A stretch of 60,479 nt of DNA from Bradyrhizobium hereditatis (GTDB lineage: Bacteria; Pseudomonadota; Alphaproteobacteria; Rhizobiales; Xanthobacteraceae), in NCBI RefSeq assembly GCF_020329435.1, contig NZ_JAGKJK010000026.1, positions 1 to 60,479 on the forward strand. Direction: 5' to 3'. The notes beneath the pieces were generated by a model, which was not told where the DNA came from, made no database searches, and worked only from the letters and a program-made list of their open reading frames with translations. Within the stretch, counting starts at the first letter, position 1. The number at the start of each line of letters is the position of its first letter. Of this stretch, positions 16,541-24,575 are shown piece by piece. A program made the position numbers and the translations under genes.

Positions 16541-17138
16541 CGAGAATTTCCGGCTGAATTTTTTGCACCAGCGAGCTACGGCCCTAACAGGCGCGGGTTT
16601 CGGAGATTGTCCGATAGTGTCTCGGTTTGAAATTTCATCAACCTTTTTCCGATAGGGTCCGCGCAGGGTCGGGATCTTAGCGGCCTCCGCATTGAGCGCC
16701 ACGAGCGCCACGCCAAGCGTCCAGTGGACTCGGCGGAATTGTCGAAAACAAATACAAAGCAAGCGCATGACAGTGGTTCTCAAACTGGTTTGAGAACGCG
16801 TTCATCCATCGCATGAAACGGCGCAATGACATACGCAAGATCAGGTTCTATCGCTCGGCACACGCGTAGCGACCCCGCACCCGCATAGCTCACCCAAATA
16901 AGGATAAAGCCCCTGAGACTCAGGCTGAGAGCCATCCCGGTTGTCCACAGAAGGGCGCCTCTGTGGATAGCGGGGTCATAATGATGTCATCGGCAAATTT
17001 GTACAGTGGCGCTGACACTTTCGCCATGTGTGCGCGTGCTGATTAGGGGGCTAGTCAGGCGCCGCACTTTACCCAACATCCACAGGAACCGGGGCGCTCA
17101 CTACAAATTGTTCCAGGCGTATCATTGGAGGACTGCCC
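16541..17138. other. Gene-free interval with palindrome and DnaA-box-like sequences
   Basis: About 600 bp, of which the first part may be coding if the hydrolase starts further upstream. It holds the palindrome CCTGAG-A-CTCAGG (16912-16924) and an 8-bp inverted repeat TCCACAGA / TCTGTGGA at 16944-16967. The inverted repeat places two near-DnaA boxes head to head: TTGTCCACA at 16941-16949 and the complement of CTATCCACA at 16962-16970, each one base off TTATCCACA. A weaker match, ACATCCACA, lies at 17076-17084. Probably a promoter region; an origin role is speculative. Confidence 0.4.
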
Positions 17139-17318
17139 ATGATTTCCGACGCAAGCGAAGCCGCCATCGACCAGATCGTAGCGAGTTGCGATGGCGACAT
17201 CCGCGGCGCACTCAAGGCCTTGCTGCTGGTAAACGAGAAGCTCGAGGCAGAATTGGCGCAGTTCTACGCGGCGGTCGGCCTCGACGGCATGGCCCGCGGC
17301 AGCAACGCTCTACACTAA
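17139..17318 (+). CDS. Small conserved-looking helical protein, 59 aa
   Basis: A short gene with a strong ribosome-binding site (TTGGAGG, seven bases before the ATG). The product starts MISDASEAAIDQIVASCDGD and continues with a helix (IRGALKALLLVNEKLEAEL). Codon use is chromosomal, with third-position G/C. It looks like the short helical proteins of unknown function widespread in rhizobia. No domain is recognised. Its stand-alone position, downstream of a roughly 350-bp control region, suggests its own promoter. Confidence 0.72.
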   Translation: MISDASEAAIDQIVASCDGDIRGALKALLLVNEKLEAELAQFYAAVGLDGMARGSNALH

Positions 17319-17542
17319 GCTAGCGCCCTATTCTGGTTTCTTTTCGTCCGGTACCCCCTGCGGGAGGTTCCGGTACGAACCGGGCAACTGGGAATGTTCG
17401 AACGTGCCTGCTTGGCATCGTCGTTCGATCTGTACGGTCCGGTTCCGAACCAGATATCTCTGCCAACTTGGTCGTTGATGACGGGATTGTTGGCATTTGC
17501 CAGCGGTCCGCGGCGCGACGTTCCCGCCTGAAGCGCGAAACA

Positions 17543-18199
17543 TCAAATATCGCGGCCTTCGACCTTTTCGGTGAGGGTCTTGACCAGCTCCGGCACCTTC
17601 TCGAGGTGCGGATTGACGGCCAGTGCCTTGCGGAACGCGTCCAGCGCGCGTTTCTCGTCGCCGACGTCTTGCATGATCATGCCAAGACCCGCCAGCGCGC
17701 CGAAATGCCGGGGCTCGCGGATCAGCACCTGGCGGATGTCCTCCAGCGAACGGGTGTAATCGTTCTTCAGGTAATGCAGCGTCGCGCGCCGGTTCCATGC
17801 CTCGGTATAGTCAGGGCGCAGCTTGACGACGGCATCGAGCAGCTTCAGCGCGACGTCGATCTGCTTGGCGTCCATCGCAGCCTTGGCACGTGTCATCAAC
17901 AGCGCGGCCGTATCGCTCGGGGTCTGCATCCACAGCGCCCAGATCCGCGCCTCGACATGCTTGGCGCTGGCCTCATCAGGAGCGGCCTTCAAGGCGCCGA
18001 ACAGGAAATCCAGCCCGCGGCCCCGGTCGGCACCGACGTTCGGAAGCTTGCTTGGCGCTTCCGGCAATTTCTTCTCGGCTTTCGGCGGAGGAATGACCCG
18101 GGGATCGTTCTGGGCGAACGCAGCCGCCGGCATGGCCGTGATGACCGCGGCAAAGATCGCGATCCGGCAGTTACGGGCGCTCGGGAATCTCACAAGCAT
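17543..18199 (-). CDS. Exported tetratricopeptide-repeat protein, 218 aa
   Basis: A signal peptide ends at ...ITAMPAAAFA-QND. Two to three TPR units follow in the C-terminal half: LLDAVVKLRPDYTEAWNRRA, SLEDIRQVLIREPRHFGALA and ALDAFRKALAVNPHLEKVPE, at about residues 115-210. Such periplasmic TPR proteins are protein-interaction scaffolds, often in envelope assembly. Partners are unknown. It faces the small gene at 17139 convergently across 224 bp. Confidence 0.88.
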   Translation of the reverse strand: MLVRFPSARNCRIAIFAAVITAMPAAAFAQNDPRVIPPPKAEKKLPEAPSKLPNVGADRGRGLDFLFGALKAAPDEASAKHVEARIWALWMQTPSDTAALLMTRAKAAMDAKQIDVALKLLDAVVKLRPDYTEAWNRRATLHYLKNDYTRSLEDIRQVLIREPRHFGALAGLGMIMQDVGDEKRALDAFRKALAVNPHLEKVPELVKTLTEKVEGRDI

Positions 18200-18302
18200 G
18201 AGCCAAGTCTAGACGCGCAAAACCGCGCCGCAAAGCAGCACTTCGTCAAAGACCTGTGAAGGGAGGCGAAATCAGCCGGCTTGGCGGGCTTAGCCTTGGT
18301 GA

Positions 18303-18428
18303 TTAACCTTGGCGGGCCTTGAAGCGGCGCTGCACCTTGTTGATCACGTAAACCCGGCCCTTGCGGCGGACCAGACGGTTGTTGCGGTGGCGCCCGCGCA
18401 GCGATTTCAAGGAGTTACGGACTTTCAT
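18303..18428 (-). CDS. rpmJ: 50S ribosomal protein L36
   Basis: A 41-residue basic protein, MKVRNSLKSLRGRHRNNRLV..., ending RRFKARQG. This is the alphaproteobacterial L36 type that lacks the zinc-ligand cysteines of the 37-38-residue form (C-minus, YkgO-like). It is part of the large ribosomal subunit. The ATG at 18428 is right: upstream in-frame sequence is unrelated and the length matches the family exactly. Confidence 0.96.
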   Translation of the reverse strand: MKVRNSLKSLRGRHRNNRLVRRKGRVYVINKVQRRFKARQG

Positions 18429-18715
18429 GGGACAATCCTGATGCTTTGAAAGGCCGTGCTGGAGGCCCGAACCTGAGCTACCCGAAAGTGGCAAAATGGG
18501 ATTAACCCCGAAGAGCGGCTGGCCGCCCGGGATGGGGCGGTTTCTAAGCAGCACGGCACCGAATGTCAATGCGGAAGGGCCGTTTCGGGCCTCTTGCGCT
18601 GCCGCCCCCCCGGAATAGCGGTATTCCCGGCGATGCGCAGCATCGAAACCGCGAGATTCCGGGTCTGGTCCTTCGGACCATCCCGGAATGACGCTGTGGA
18701 GTTACCTGACCTGAT

Positions 18716-19165
18716 TTACTGGCAAAACAGGTCGCGCGGAAACTCTACCAGGGCCTCGCCGGTCGCGACCTTTTCGCCCGTCTGGTTCTTCACCACCACA
18801 TCGATCAGCACCCAGCGGGATTTTTCGGTCACCTGCTTGGCCTTGATGATTCCCGAAGGCTGAATGGTGTCGCCGGGACGGACCGGCTTGACCCATCGCG
18901 TCTCCAGCCGGCGGTGGATCGCACCCGCAGGGTATGCCCAGTCAGTGATCATGCGCGAGATCAGCCCGAAATTGTTCATGCCGTGCATGATGATGCCGCC
19001 GAAATTGGTCTTGCCGAAATTGCCCTTCATGTACTCGTCGTCGAGATGCAGCGGGTTGTAGTCGAGCGAGGCATCGCAAAACAGGCGGATCGATTCGCGG
19101 CTGACCGCGAATGCGGGCCCATCGATGGCGTCGCCAGCCTTGAGCTTTTCGAACGTCGTGGTCAT
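18716..19165 (-). CDS. MaoC-family (R)-hydratase/dehydratase, 149 aa
   Basis: A single hot-dog domain. The hydratase-2-like motif DYNPLHLDDEYM is at about residues 34-45, with GGIIMHGM near 56. The fold acts on enoyl-CoA or related CoA esters. It ends PRDLFCQ. It lies 13 bp downstream of a second, different MaoC-like gene on the same strand, and the two probably form a heteromeric dehydratase, as for other paired MaoC proteins of bacterial acyl-CoA pathways. The substrate is not evident. Confidence 0.88.
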   Translation of the reverse strand: MTTTFEKLKAGDAIDGPAFAVSRESIRLFCDASLDYNPLHLDDEYMKGNFGKTNFGGIIMHGMNNFGLISRMITDWAYPAGAIHRRLETRWVKPVRPGDTIQPSGIIKAKQVTEKSRWVLIDVVVKNQTGEKVATGEALVEFPRDLFCQ

Positions 19166-19178
19166 CGCGCCCTCCCGC

Positions 19179-19655
19179 TCACATCGGCCGAATCGTCCAG
19201 CCGCGGCCGGAACAGATTACGTCACCCTTCTGGTTGAAGAAGACGTTGTCGTGCACCACGAACAGTCTTTCGCGCTTGATGAACTTGTCGAGCGCGCGGG
19301 CCTGCAGCGTGATGACATCGCCCGGGCGTGCCGGAACATGATAGCTCCAGGACTGCCCGGCATTGACGGTGCCCGGCGAGCGCATCCAGTCGTCGGCGGG
19401 CGTGCAGGAGAACATCAGGAGGATGTGGATCGAGGGCGGCGCGATCAGCCCGCCATAGCGCGTGGTCCTGGCATAGGCCTCGTCGAAATAGATCGGATGG
19501 GTTTCGCCGACCGACTTGCAATACAGCTCGATCGCGTCCTTGGTCAGCGTGTAGGGAATGGTCTTGCGCGGCTCGCCCGGAACAATCTCGTCCCAGACCT
19601 TTCTCAAATTGGCGTCTTTCCAGAAATCGGTCTCGAAAGCTTGCGCTTCGGCCAT
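19179..19655 (-). CDS. MaoC-like N-terminal-type (FAS1 dehydratase) protein, 158 aa
   Basis: A hot-dog protein of the MaoC_dehydrat_N type, with the motif GETHPIYFDEAYARTTRYGG near residue 50 and a C-terminal RERLFVVHDNVFFNQKGDVI. In paired systems this subunit and the catalytic MaoC subunit form one active site. It is the first gene of a two-gene unit and is divergent from the amidohydrolase at 19762, with an AT-rich control region between. Confidence 0.88.
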   Translation of the reverse strand: MAEAQAFETDFWKDANLRKVWDEIVPGEPRKTIPYTLTKDAIELYCKSVGETHPIYFDEAYARTTRYGGLIAPPSIHILLMFSCTPADDWMRSPGTVNAGQSWSYHVPARPGDVITLQARALDKFIKRERLFVVHDNVFFNQKGDVICSGRGWTIRPM

Positions 19656-19707
19656 GCCGCACTCCCGTTATTTTCCGCCTTTTGGTTCTGCCGCCTTGCG
19701 GAATTCG

Positions 19708-19720
19708 TTATATAGTATAA
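19708..19720. promoter_or_regulatory. AT-rich palindromic site in the MaoC/amidohydrolase divergent region
   Basis: TTATA-TAG-TATAA is a perfect inverted repeat in the 106-bp region between the divergent genes. It overlaps TATAAT (19716-19721), a perfect -10 hexamer for rightward transcription. The surrounding 30 bases are strikingly AT-rich for this genome. A regulator bound here could control both directions at once. Assignment is by symmetry only. Confidence 0.5.
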
Positions 19721-19761
19721 TCAATTTTTTAGACCCAAAAATCAAGCTGCCGGGGAGCCCC

Positions 19762-20646
19762 ATGCCCAAGCTCAAATTGCCCGATATCGAAAACGTCGTC
19801 GCGATCGACATCCACACCCATGCGGAAGAGCCCTGCGGCCTGCACGCCGACGACGGCTATGACGATTTCCAGGAGCGCATGGCGGAGTATTTCAAATCGC
19901 CGCACAAGCATCCGCCGACCGTGCCGGAGACCGCCGCGTGCTATCGCTCGAAGAACATTGCGGCCGTGATCTTCCCAGTCGATGCCGAGCGCGAGACCGG
20001 TTTTCGCCGCTACAACAATTACGAGATGCTGGAAGTGGCGTCGGATCATCTCGACGTCCTGATCCCGTTCGTCTCGATCGATCCGCACAAGGGCAAGTTA
20101 GGGGTGCGCGAAGCGCGCAAGCTGATTGAGGAATACGGCGTCCGCGGCTTCAAATTCCACCCGACCATGCAGGGCTTCTACGCTAACGACCGCATGGCGT
20201 ATCCGCTCTATGAGGCGATCAACGAAGGCGGCGCGATTGCGCTGTTTCACACCGGACAGACCGGCGTCGGCAGTGGCATGCCCGGCGGCATGGGCATGCG
20301 GCTGAAATATTCCAATCCGATGTACATGGACGACGTCGCGGCTGATTTCCCTGATCTGAAGATCATCCTCGCGCATCCCTCCTTCCCCTGGCAGGAAGAA
20401 GCGCTGTCGGTCGCGACCCACAAGCCGAACGTCTACATCGACCTCTCCGGCTGGTCGCCGAAATATTTCCCGCCGATTCTCGTCCGCTACATCAACTCGA
20501 TCCTGCAGGACAAAATGCTGTTCGGCTCGGACTGGCCGGTGATCACGCCGGACCGCTGGCTGGCCGATTTCGCCAAGCTCGACATCCGCGAGGAAATCCG
20601 GCCGAAGGTTTTGAAGGCCAACGCACGGAAGATTTTGGGTATCTAG
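19762..20646 (+). CDS. Amidohydrolase_2 family metal-dependent hydrolase/decarboxylase, 294 aa
   Basis: A TIM-barrel amidohydrolase of the ACMSD/amidohydrolase_2 group. Metal-site residues are visible in DIHTHAEEP (HxH, about residues 15-23), KFHPTMQG, LAHPSFPWQ and FGSDWPV. The ATG at 19762 follows GGGGAG; longer frames run back into the MaoC gene. Members include decarboxylases of aromatic or amino-muconate acids and hydrolases of hydroxyphenyl-beta-ketoacyl-CoA. The divergent MaoC pair makes an acyl-CoA or aromatic side-chain pathway plausible but not proven. Its last six codons and stop are duplicated in tandem. Confidence 0.88.
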   Translation: MPKLKLPDIENVVAIDIHTHAEEPCGLHADDGYDDFQERMAEYFKSPHKHPPTVPETAACYRSKNIAAVIFPVDAERETGFRRYNNYEMLEVASDHLDVLIPFVSIDPHKGKLGVREARKLIEEYGVRGFKFHPTMQGFYANDRMAYPLYEAINEGGAIALFHTGQTGVGSGMPGGMGMRLKYSNPMYMDDVAADFPDLKIILAHPSFPWQEEALSVATHKPNVYIDLSGWSPKYFPPILVRYINSILQDKMLFGSDWPVITPDRWLADFAKLDIREEIRPKVLKANARKILGI

Positions 20647-20667
20647 CGGAAGATTTTGGGCATCTAA
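20626..20667. repeat. 21-bp tandem duplication of the amidohydrolase C-terminus and stop
   Basis: CGGAAGATTTTGGGTATCTAG (20626-20646) is followed directly by a copy at 20647-20667 that differs at two third-codon positions (GGT to GGC, TAG to TAA). Each unit encodes RKILGI then stop. Both differences are synonymous or stop-for-stop. The second copy lies after the stop and is not translated. Confidence 0.93.
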
Positions 20668-20703
20668 AGGAGTATCATCGGCGGCAAAGCTTGCGAGGTG
20701 TCC

Positions 20704-21450
20704 ATGACCATCAAAGCCGTCGTCTTCGACGCCTATGGCACGCTCTACGATATCCAGTCGGTGGCCGATGTCACCGAGGATGCGTTCCCGGGCTATGGCG
20801 AAATCATCACCCAGGTCTGGCGGATCAAGCAGCTCGAATATACTTGGCTGCGTTCGCTGATGCGGCGCTACCGGGATTTCGCCGAAGTGACGCGCGACGC
20901 GCTGGCTTACACGCTGGCCAGTCTAGGGCTGGAATATGATGAGGCTACCTTCGCGCGCATCATCGACAAATATCTGCATCTCGATCTCTATCCGGACGCA
21001 CTCGCTTCATTGTCGGCGATGAAGGATCGCAAGCTCGCGATCCTGTCGAACGGCAGCCCTGATATGCTCAATACGCTGGTGAAGAACAGCGGCCTCGACC
21101 AGGTGCTCGATGCGGTCATCAGCGTCGATGCCAAGAAGACCTTCAAGCCCGCGCCGGAGGCCTATGCGCTGATCGAGGAGGTGCTGAACGTCCCGCCCGC
21201 AGAAGTGCTGTTCATCTCCTCCAATCCATGGGACGCCTGTGGCGCCAAGGCGGTCGGGCTGAACGTCGCCTGGATCGAGCGGGTGACGCCGGAAGCGATG
21301 GCCCTTGCGTGCCTCGAAAGCGAGACGCTGCCGCCCTTGACGATGTTCAAGATATTGCGCACCCAGATGGATACGCTTGGCGTCGTGCCCGATCATCGTA
21401 TCCATGGCCTCGCCGAGCTCCCTGCCCTGGTGTCTGCCCAAAGGTCCTGA
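20704..21450 (+). CDS. HAD-superfamily type II haloacid dehalogenase-like hydrolase
   Basis: About 248 residues. HAD motif I is FDAYGTLYD with nucleophile Asp near residue 8. Motif II is ILSNGSPDML, the conserved Lys is in KTFKPAPEAY, and motif III is ISSNPWDACGAKAVGL. The SSNxWD form of motif III is typical of L-2-haloacid dehalogenases, which hydrolyse L-2-haloalkanoates to D-2-hydroxyacids. Close relatives are also phosphatases. The ATG at 20704 is favoured by GAGG six bases before it; a GTG lies at 20698. It is followed one base later by the YbaK-type gene, indicating cotranscription. Confidence 0.88.
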   Translation: MTIKAVVFDAYGTLYDIQSVADVTEDAFPGYGEIITQVWRIKQLEYTWLRSLMRRYRDFAEVTRDALAYTLASLGLEYDEATFARIIDKYLHLDLYPDALASLSAMKDRKLAILSNGSPDMLNTLVKNSGLDQVLDAVISVDAKKTFKPAPEAYALIEEVLNVPPAEVLFISSNPWDACGAKAVGLNVAWIERVTPEAMALACLESETLPPLTMFKILRTQMDTLGVVPDHRIHGLAELPALVSAQRS

Positions 21451-21451
21451 A

Positions 21452-21937
21452 ATGAGTCTGGAATCCGTTCGCGCCTTCTTCGCCGAGAAGGCGCCCGATA
21501 TTGCCGTGATCGAATCCGAGATGAGCTCCGCCACAGTCGCGCTGGCTGCCGAGGCTTATGGCGTCGAGCCGGCGCGGATCGCCAAGACGCTGTCCTTGCG
21601 CGTCGGTGATCGCGTGGTGCTGATCGTGGCGGCCGGCACCTCGCGGATGGACAACAAGAAGGTGAAGGCGCTGTTCGGCGGCAAGCCGAAGATGCTTGGG
21701 CTTGAGGAAGTCGCCGAAATCACCGGGCACGAAGTTGGCGGCGTCTGCCCGTTCGGACTGAAGACGCCGCTGCCGGTCTATTGCGATGTGTCGCTGAAGG
21801 CGTTCGACATCGTGGTGCCGGCCGCGGGCTCGACCCACAGCGCGGTGAAAATCACGCCGGCGCGCATGGCCGCATTAACCGGGGCTGAGTGGGTCGATGT
21901 CTGCGAACTCAGGCCCGAGCGCGAAGCTGTGGCCTAA
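21452..21937 (+). CDS. ybaK: YbaK/EbsC-family aminoacyl-tRNA deacylase, 161 aa
   Basis: A compact YbaK/ProX-type protein (SATVALAAEAYGVEPARIAK, SRMDNKKVKALFG, GGVCPFGLKTPLPVYCDVSL). Members hydrolyse mischarged Cys- or Ala-tRNA(Pro) in trans. The ATG at 21452 overlaps nothing but starts one base after the HAD stop, with AAAGG upstream inside the HAD gene. Its stop overlaps the stop of the convergent gene at 21934. Confidence 0.88.
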   Translation: MSLESVRAFFAEKAPDIAVIESEMSSATVALAAEAYGVEPARIAKTLSLRVGDRVVLIVAAGTSRMDNKKVKALFGGKPKMLGLEEVAEITGHEVGGVCPFGLKTPLPVYCDVSLKAFDIVVPAAGSTHSAVKITPARMAALTGAEWVDVCELRPEREAVA

Positions 21938-22296
21938 TAGTCTTCCTCATAGTAGGGCGGGGGCTGCACCGGCCGCGGCCGTACCAGCGGCTGACCCGGC
22001 TGCGGGGCGCGGGCACGTGGCGCGTTTTGTTGCAGCCCGCGGGGCGCCGGGCGCGCGTCGGCCTGCGATTCGAATACCGCACGGCAATTGGGAGAGAGCT
22101 GCGGGGTGTTGTAGCGCAAGCAGGCCACGATGCGGCTGACATCCGGGATTTGGTCACCACATAGCCGCCACACATCAGGCGTGCAGGCCATCTGCTGTTC
22201 CCAGGTTCCGCGATATTCCTGCGACGATGCGGGAGCGATCACGCCGGTTCCGCCGATTGCAATGGCAAGGCCGAGGACAATCCGCTGCGTTTGCAT
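21934..22296 (-). CDS. Small exported cysteine-rich protein, 120 aa
   Basis: A signal peptide ends at ...GVIAPASSQ, then about 45 residues with four cysteines (MACTPDVWRLCGDQIPDVSR, IVACLRYNTPQLSPNCRAVF) in a C-x7-C-x11-C-x12-C arrangement that resembles one GLG1-type Cys-rich repeat. The tail is Pro/Arg-rich, ending PPPYYEEDY. The ATG at 22296 has AAAGGGA upstream. Such proteins are common in Bradyrhizobium and unassigned. It overlaps the convergent YbaK gene by 4 bp. Confidence 0.75.
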   Translation of the reverse strand: MQTQRIVLGLAIAIGGTGVIAPASSQEYRGTWEQQMACTPDVWRLCGDQIPDVSRIVACLRYNTPQLSPNCRAVFESQADARPAPRGLQQNAPRARAPQPGQPLVRPRPVQPPPYYEEDY

Positions 22297-22421
22297 GGAT
22301 GAAGTCCCTTTGTTCGATTTCGAATTGACGCGGGAACCCCGCGCGGCGATGGGCATCAAGCCTGACGGGTGAATGCGGCCACGCGACGTTGGTGCGAACA
22401 AAAAAATGTGAAGCAGGTTCC

Positions 22422-23411
22422 CTACTCGACCTTGCCGATCTTCTTCACCGCGGCGACCAGCCGCGCGCTGTCTTCCGCAACGAATTTTGCGAATTCCGGC
22501 GCGTCGAGATAGGCGACGGGGCTGCCGGCGGCCTCAAAGGTCTTGACGACCTCGGGCGCCTTCACGGCTTCCGCCATCGCTTGGCGCAGCCGCGTCATGA
22601 TCGGCGCCGACAGCGCGCTCTGCGCGAACAGTCCAGCCCAAATGTAGAACTCGACATCCTTGTAGCCGAGCTCCTTGAAGGTCGGCAGATCGGGAAAACT
22701 CTTGATGCGCTCGGCGCCCCAATTGGCGAGCACGCGCATCTTGCCGTCCTCGACCTGCTGCTTCAGCGTGCCCGGCGCCGATGCCACCGCTTGAATGGTG
22801 CCGCCGAGCAGGGCGGTCAACGCAGGGCCGGCGCCTCGGAACGGCACGTGCAGCAATTTGATGCCGGCGCTCGCGGCAAACATTTCCATCGCCACATGCA
22901 GCGTGCCGTACGGACCGGACGAGCCGTAAGGAATTTGTCCAGGACGCTTCTTCGCATCGTCGACGAAATCCTGCAGCGTCTTCCACGGCGCGGACGCCGG
23001 CACTGCGAACAATGTCGGATCGGCGAGCACGCGCGCGATCGGCGCGAACTGCGACACTTCATAGGCCACGGGGCGATCGAACAGCCGGTCGGCTTCGGGC
23101 AGCACCGCGAGCGACGACAGCGTCATCAGGAGCGTGTGCCCGTCCGGCTCGGCGCGCGCGGCCGCCGCATTGCCGACCGATCCGCCACCACCACCCGCGC
23201 GGTTTTCAACGATCACGGGCTTGCCGAGGATCCGCTCCAGCGCTTGGCCAATCGGCCGCGCCGCGAGATCGGCCTGGCCGCCCGGCGGGAATGGCACGAT
23301 CATGGTGATGTTGCGCGAGGGGTATGGGCTTTGCGCTGACGCGACGGTGGTGAGCGCGGTGGACGCCAGCGGCAGCACGGCAGCGGCCTTGAGAAGTTCG
23401 CGGCGGTTCAT
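22422..23411 (-). CDS. Bug/TctC-family periplasmic substrate-binding protein (orphan)
   Basis: A 329-residue Bug receptor. A signal sequence of Tat-like form (MNRRELLKAAAVLPLASTAL) is followed by YPSRNITMIVPFPPGGQADL, ENRAGGGGGSVGNAAAARAEPDG and PYGSSGPYGTLHVAMEM, all diagnostic. Bug proteins bind carboxylates or amides and usually feed TctAB, but many are orphans, as here: the only tctAB genes in the window are 24 kb away and have their own receptor. Ligand unknown. Confidence 0.93.
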   Translation of the reverse strand: MNRRELLKAAAVLPLASTALTTVASAQSPYPSRNITMIVPFPPGGQADLAARPIGQALERILGKPVIVENRAGGGGGSVGNAAAARAEPDGHTLLMTLSSLAVLPEADRLFDRPVAYEVSQFAPIARVLADPTLFAVPASAPWKTLQDFVDDAKKRPGQIPYGSSGPYGTLHVAMEMFAASAGIKLLHVPFRGAGPALTALLGGTIQAVASAPGTLKQQVEDGKMRVLANWGAERIKSFPDLPTFKELGYKDVEFYIWAGLFAQSALSAPIMTRLRQAMAEAVKAPEVVKTFEAAGSPVAYLDAPEFAKFVAEDSARLVAAVKKIGKVE

Positions 23412-23494
23412 GGCGAGTGCCTCCCAGTGATTTTGTTTTGATTATCAGGTGAGCCTAGCCTGAAGCCGACAGCAACGCGATAGCCGTACCTCTC

Positions 23495-23528
23495 CACCCT
23501 CCCCTGGAGAGCCCTCCAGGGGAGGGTG
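23495..23528. repeat. 15-bp perfect palindrome between Bug and LysR genes
   Basis: CACCCTCCCCTGGAG and CTCCAGGGGAGGGTG form a perfect 15-bp stem with loop AGCC. It lies 14 bases past the stop codon of the LysR gene. No T-run follows, so it is best viewed as a REP-type element that may stabilise or end the transcript. Confidence 0.8.
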
Positions 23529-23542
23529 AAGACAAAGCCCGC

Positions 23543-24460
23543 TTAGCTGGTCTTCCGCCTCTTCGTTTTCGCAAAATGCTTGGCCAAAAACTCCGCCAGC
23601 ACCTCGACGCGGGCGGGGCGTGGGCCGCCGGGTGGGGTGACGAGATGCACGGCGCCTTCGGGTTGATGCCAGCCCTTGAGGATCACCTCGACCTTGCCGG
23701 AGGCGATGGCGTCGCCGACGATGAAGTCCGGCAGGTCGGCGATACCGAGGCCGGCGATCACGGAAGGTAGCACCGCCTCGCCATTATTGACGCGGAGCTG
23801 GCCTGCGGGGCGCACGCTCGCCTGCTCGCCTGACGCGTTGGTGTAGTGCCAGACGCCCGCCGTCGAGAGATAGGCGTAGCCGAAGCATTTATGCTCAGCG
23901 AGGTGCATCGGATGCGTCGGCCGGCCGTAGCGCTTTAAGTACGACGGCGCCGCCACCGTGTAGCGCGGCATGCTGCACAGCCGACGTGCGATCAGCGAGG
24001 AATCCGGCAGCCGCGCGATGCGCAGGCCGGCGTCAAAACCTTCGCCGATCAGGTCGACCGTCGCGTCACTCAAATGAAGGTCGATCGAGACTTCCGGATA
24101 GGCGGCGAGAAATTCCGGCAGGATCGGCGCCACCGCCTTCACGCCGAAAGTCATGGGCGCCGCGAGCCGCACCAGCCCGCGCGGCGCCATCGATTGCGAC
24201 AACGCTTCGTTCTCGGCGTCCTCGCCATCGGCGAGCAAGCGCGCGGCGCGCTCAGCGAGCCTCTGCCCGGCATCGGTCAACGCGAGCCGCCGCGAGGTGC
24301 GGTTGAACAGCCGCGCGCCGAGCCGCTGCTCCAGCCGGCTGACCGCCTTGGAGACGGTGGCCTTGGATAGCGCCAGTTCAGTCGCAGCCGAGGCAAACGA
24401 CCGCAACTCCACCACTTTCGCGAAAATCGCCAGGGCCTCGAAATCCGGGAGTTTCGACAC
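23543..24460 (-). CDS. LysR-family transcriptional regulator (SDR/pirin/WrbA locus)
   Basis: A 305-residue LysR protein. Its N-terminal winged HTH (FASAATELALSKATVSKAVS, RLEQRLGARLFNRTSRRLAL) is followed by a substrate-binding domain. It starts at GTG 24460, with AGGAGG seven bases before it; an ATG at 24493 gives a longer but poorly supported protein. It is divergent from the SDR gene across 115 bp that contain GAAAC/GTTTC inverted and direct repeats. The closest general type is the group often found next to pirin and WrbA-type genes. The effector is probably a quinone or electrophile; this is inference. Confidence 0.9.
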   Translation of the reverse strand: MSKLPDFEALAIFAKVVELRSFASAATELALSKATVSKAVSRLEQRLGARLFNRTSRRLALTDAGQRLAERAARLLADGEDAENEALSQSMAPRGLVRLAAPMTFGVKAVAPILPEFLAAYPEVSIDLHLSDATVDLIGEGFDAGLRIARLPDSSLIARRLCSMPRYTVAAPSYLKRYGRPTHPMHLAEHKCFGYAYLSTAGVWHYTNASGEQASVRPAGQLRVNNGEAVLPSVIAGLGIADLPDFIVGDAIASGKVEVILKGWHQPEGAVHLVTPPGGPRPARVEVLAEFLAKHFAKTKRRKTS

Positions 24461-24486
24461 GGGCCGCCTCCTACGGTTCGCTTTTG

Positions 24487-24510
24487 GAAACAATGAGTTT
24501 CAATAGTTTC
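24487..24510. promoter_or_regulatory. Putative LysR operator, GAAAC/GTTTC repeats
   Basis: GAAAC (24487-24491) and GTTTC (24497-24501) form an inverted repeat, with a further GTTTC at 24506-24510. The site begins 27 bases from the LysR start and lies 66 bases before the SDR start, the usual place for an autoregulatory LysR site. A T-N11-A form can be drawn within it. Not tested. Confidence 0.55.
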
Positions 24511-24575
24511 TATTTCTATATCACGGTCGAGCACATATCCCAGGGCCATCGGAATGCAAGCAATGGAGAAATCCA

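Noticed and set aside
16941..16970. Replication origin
   Set aside because: Only two near-DnaA boxes and none of the usual flanking genes; noted as a low-interest regulatory possibility instead.
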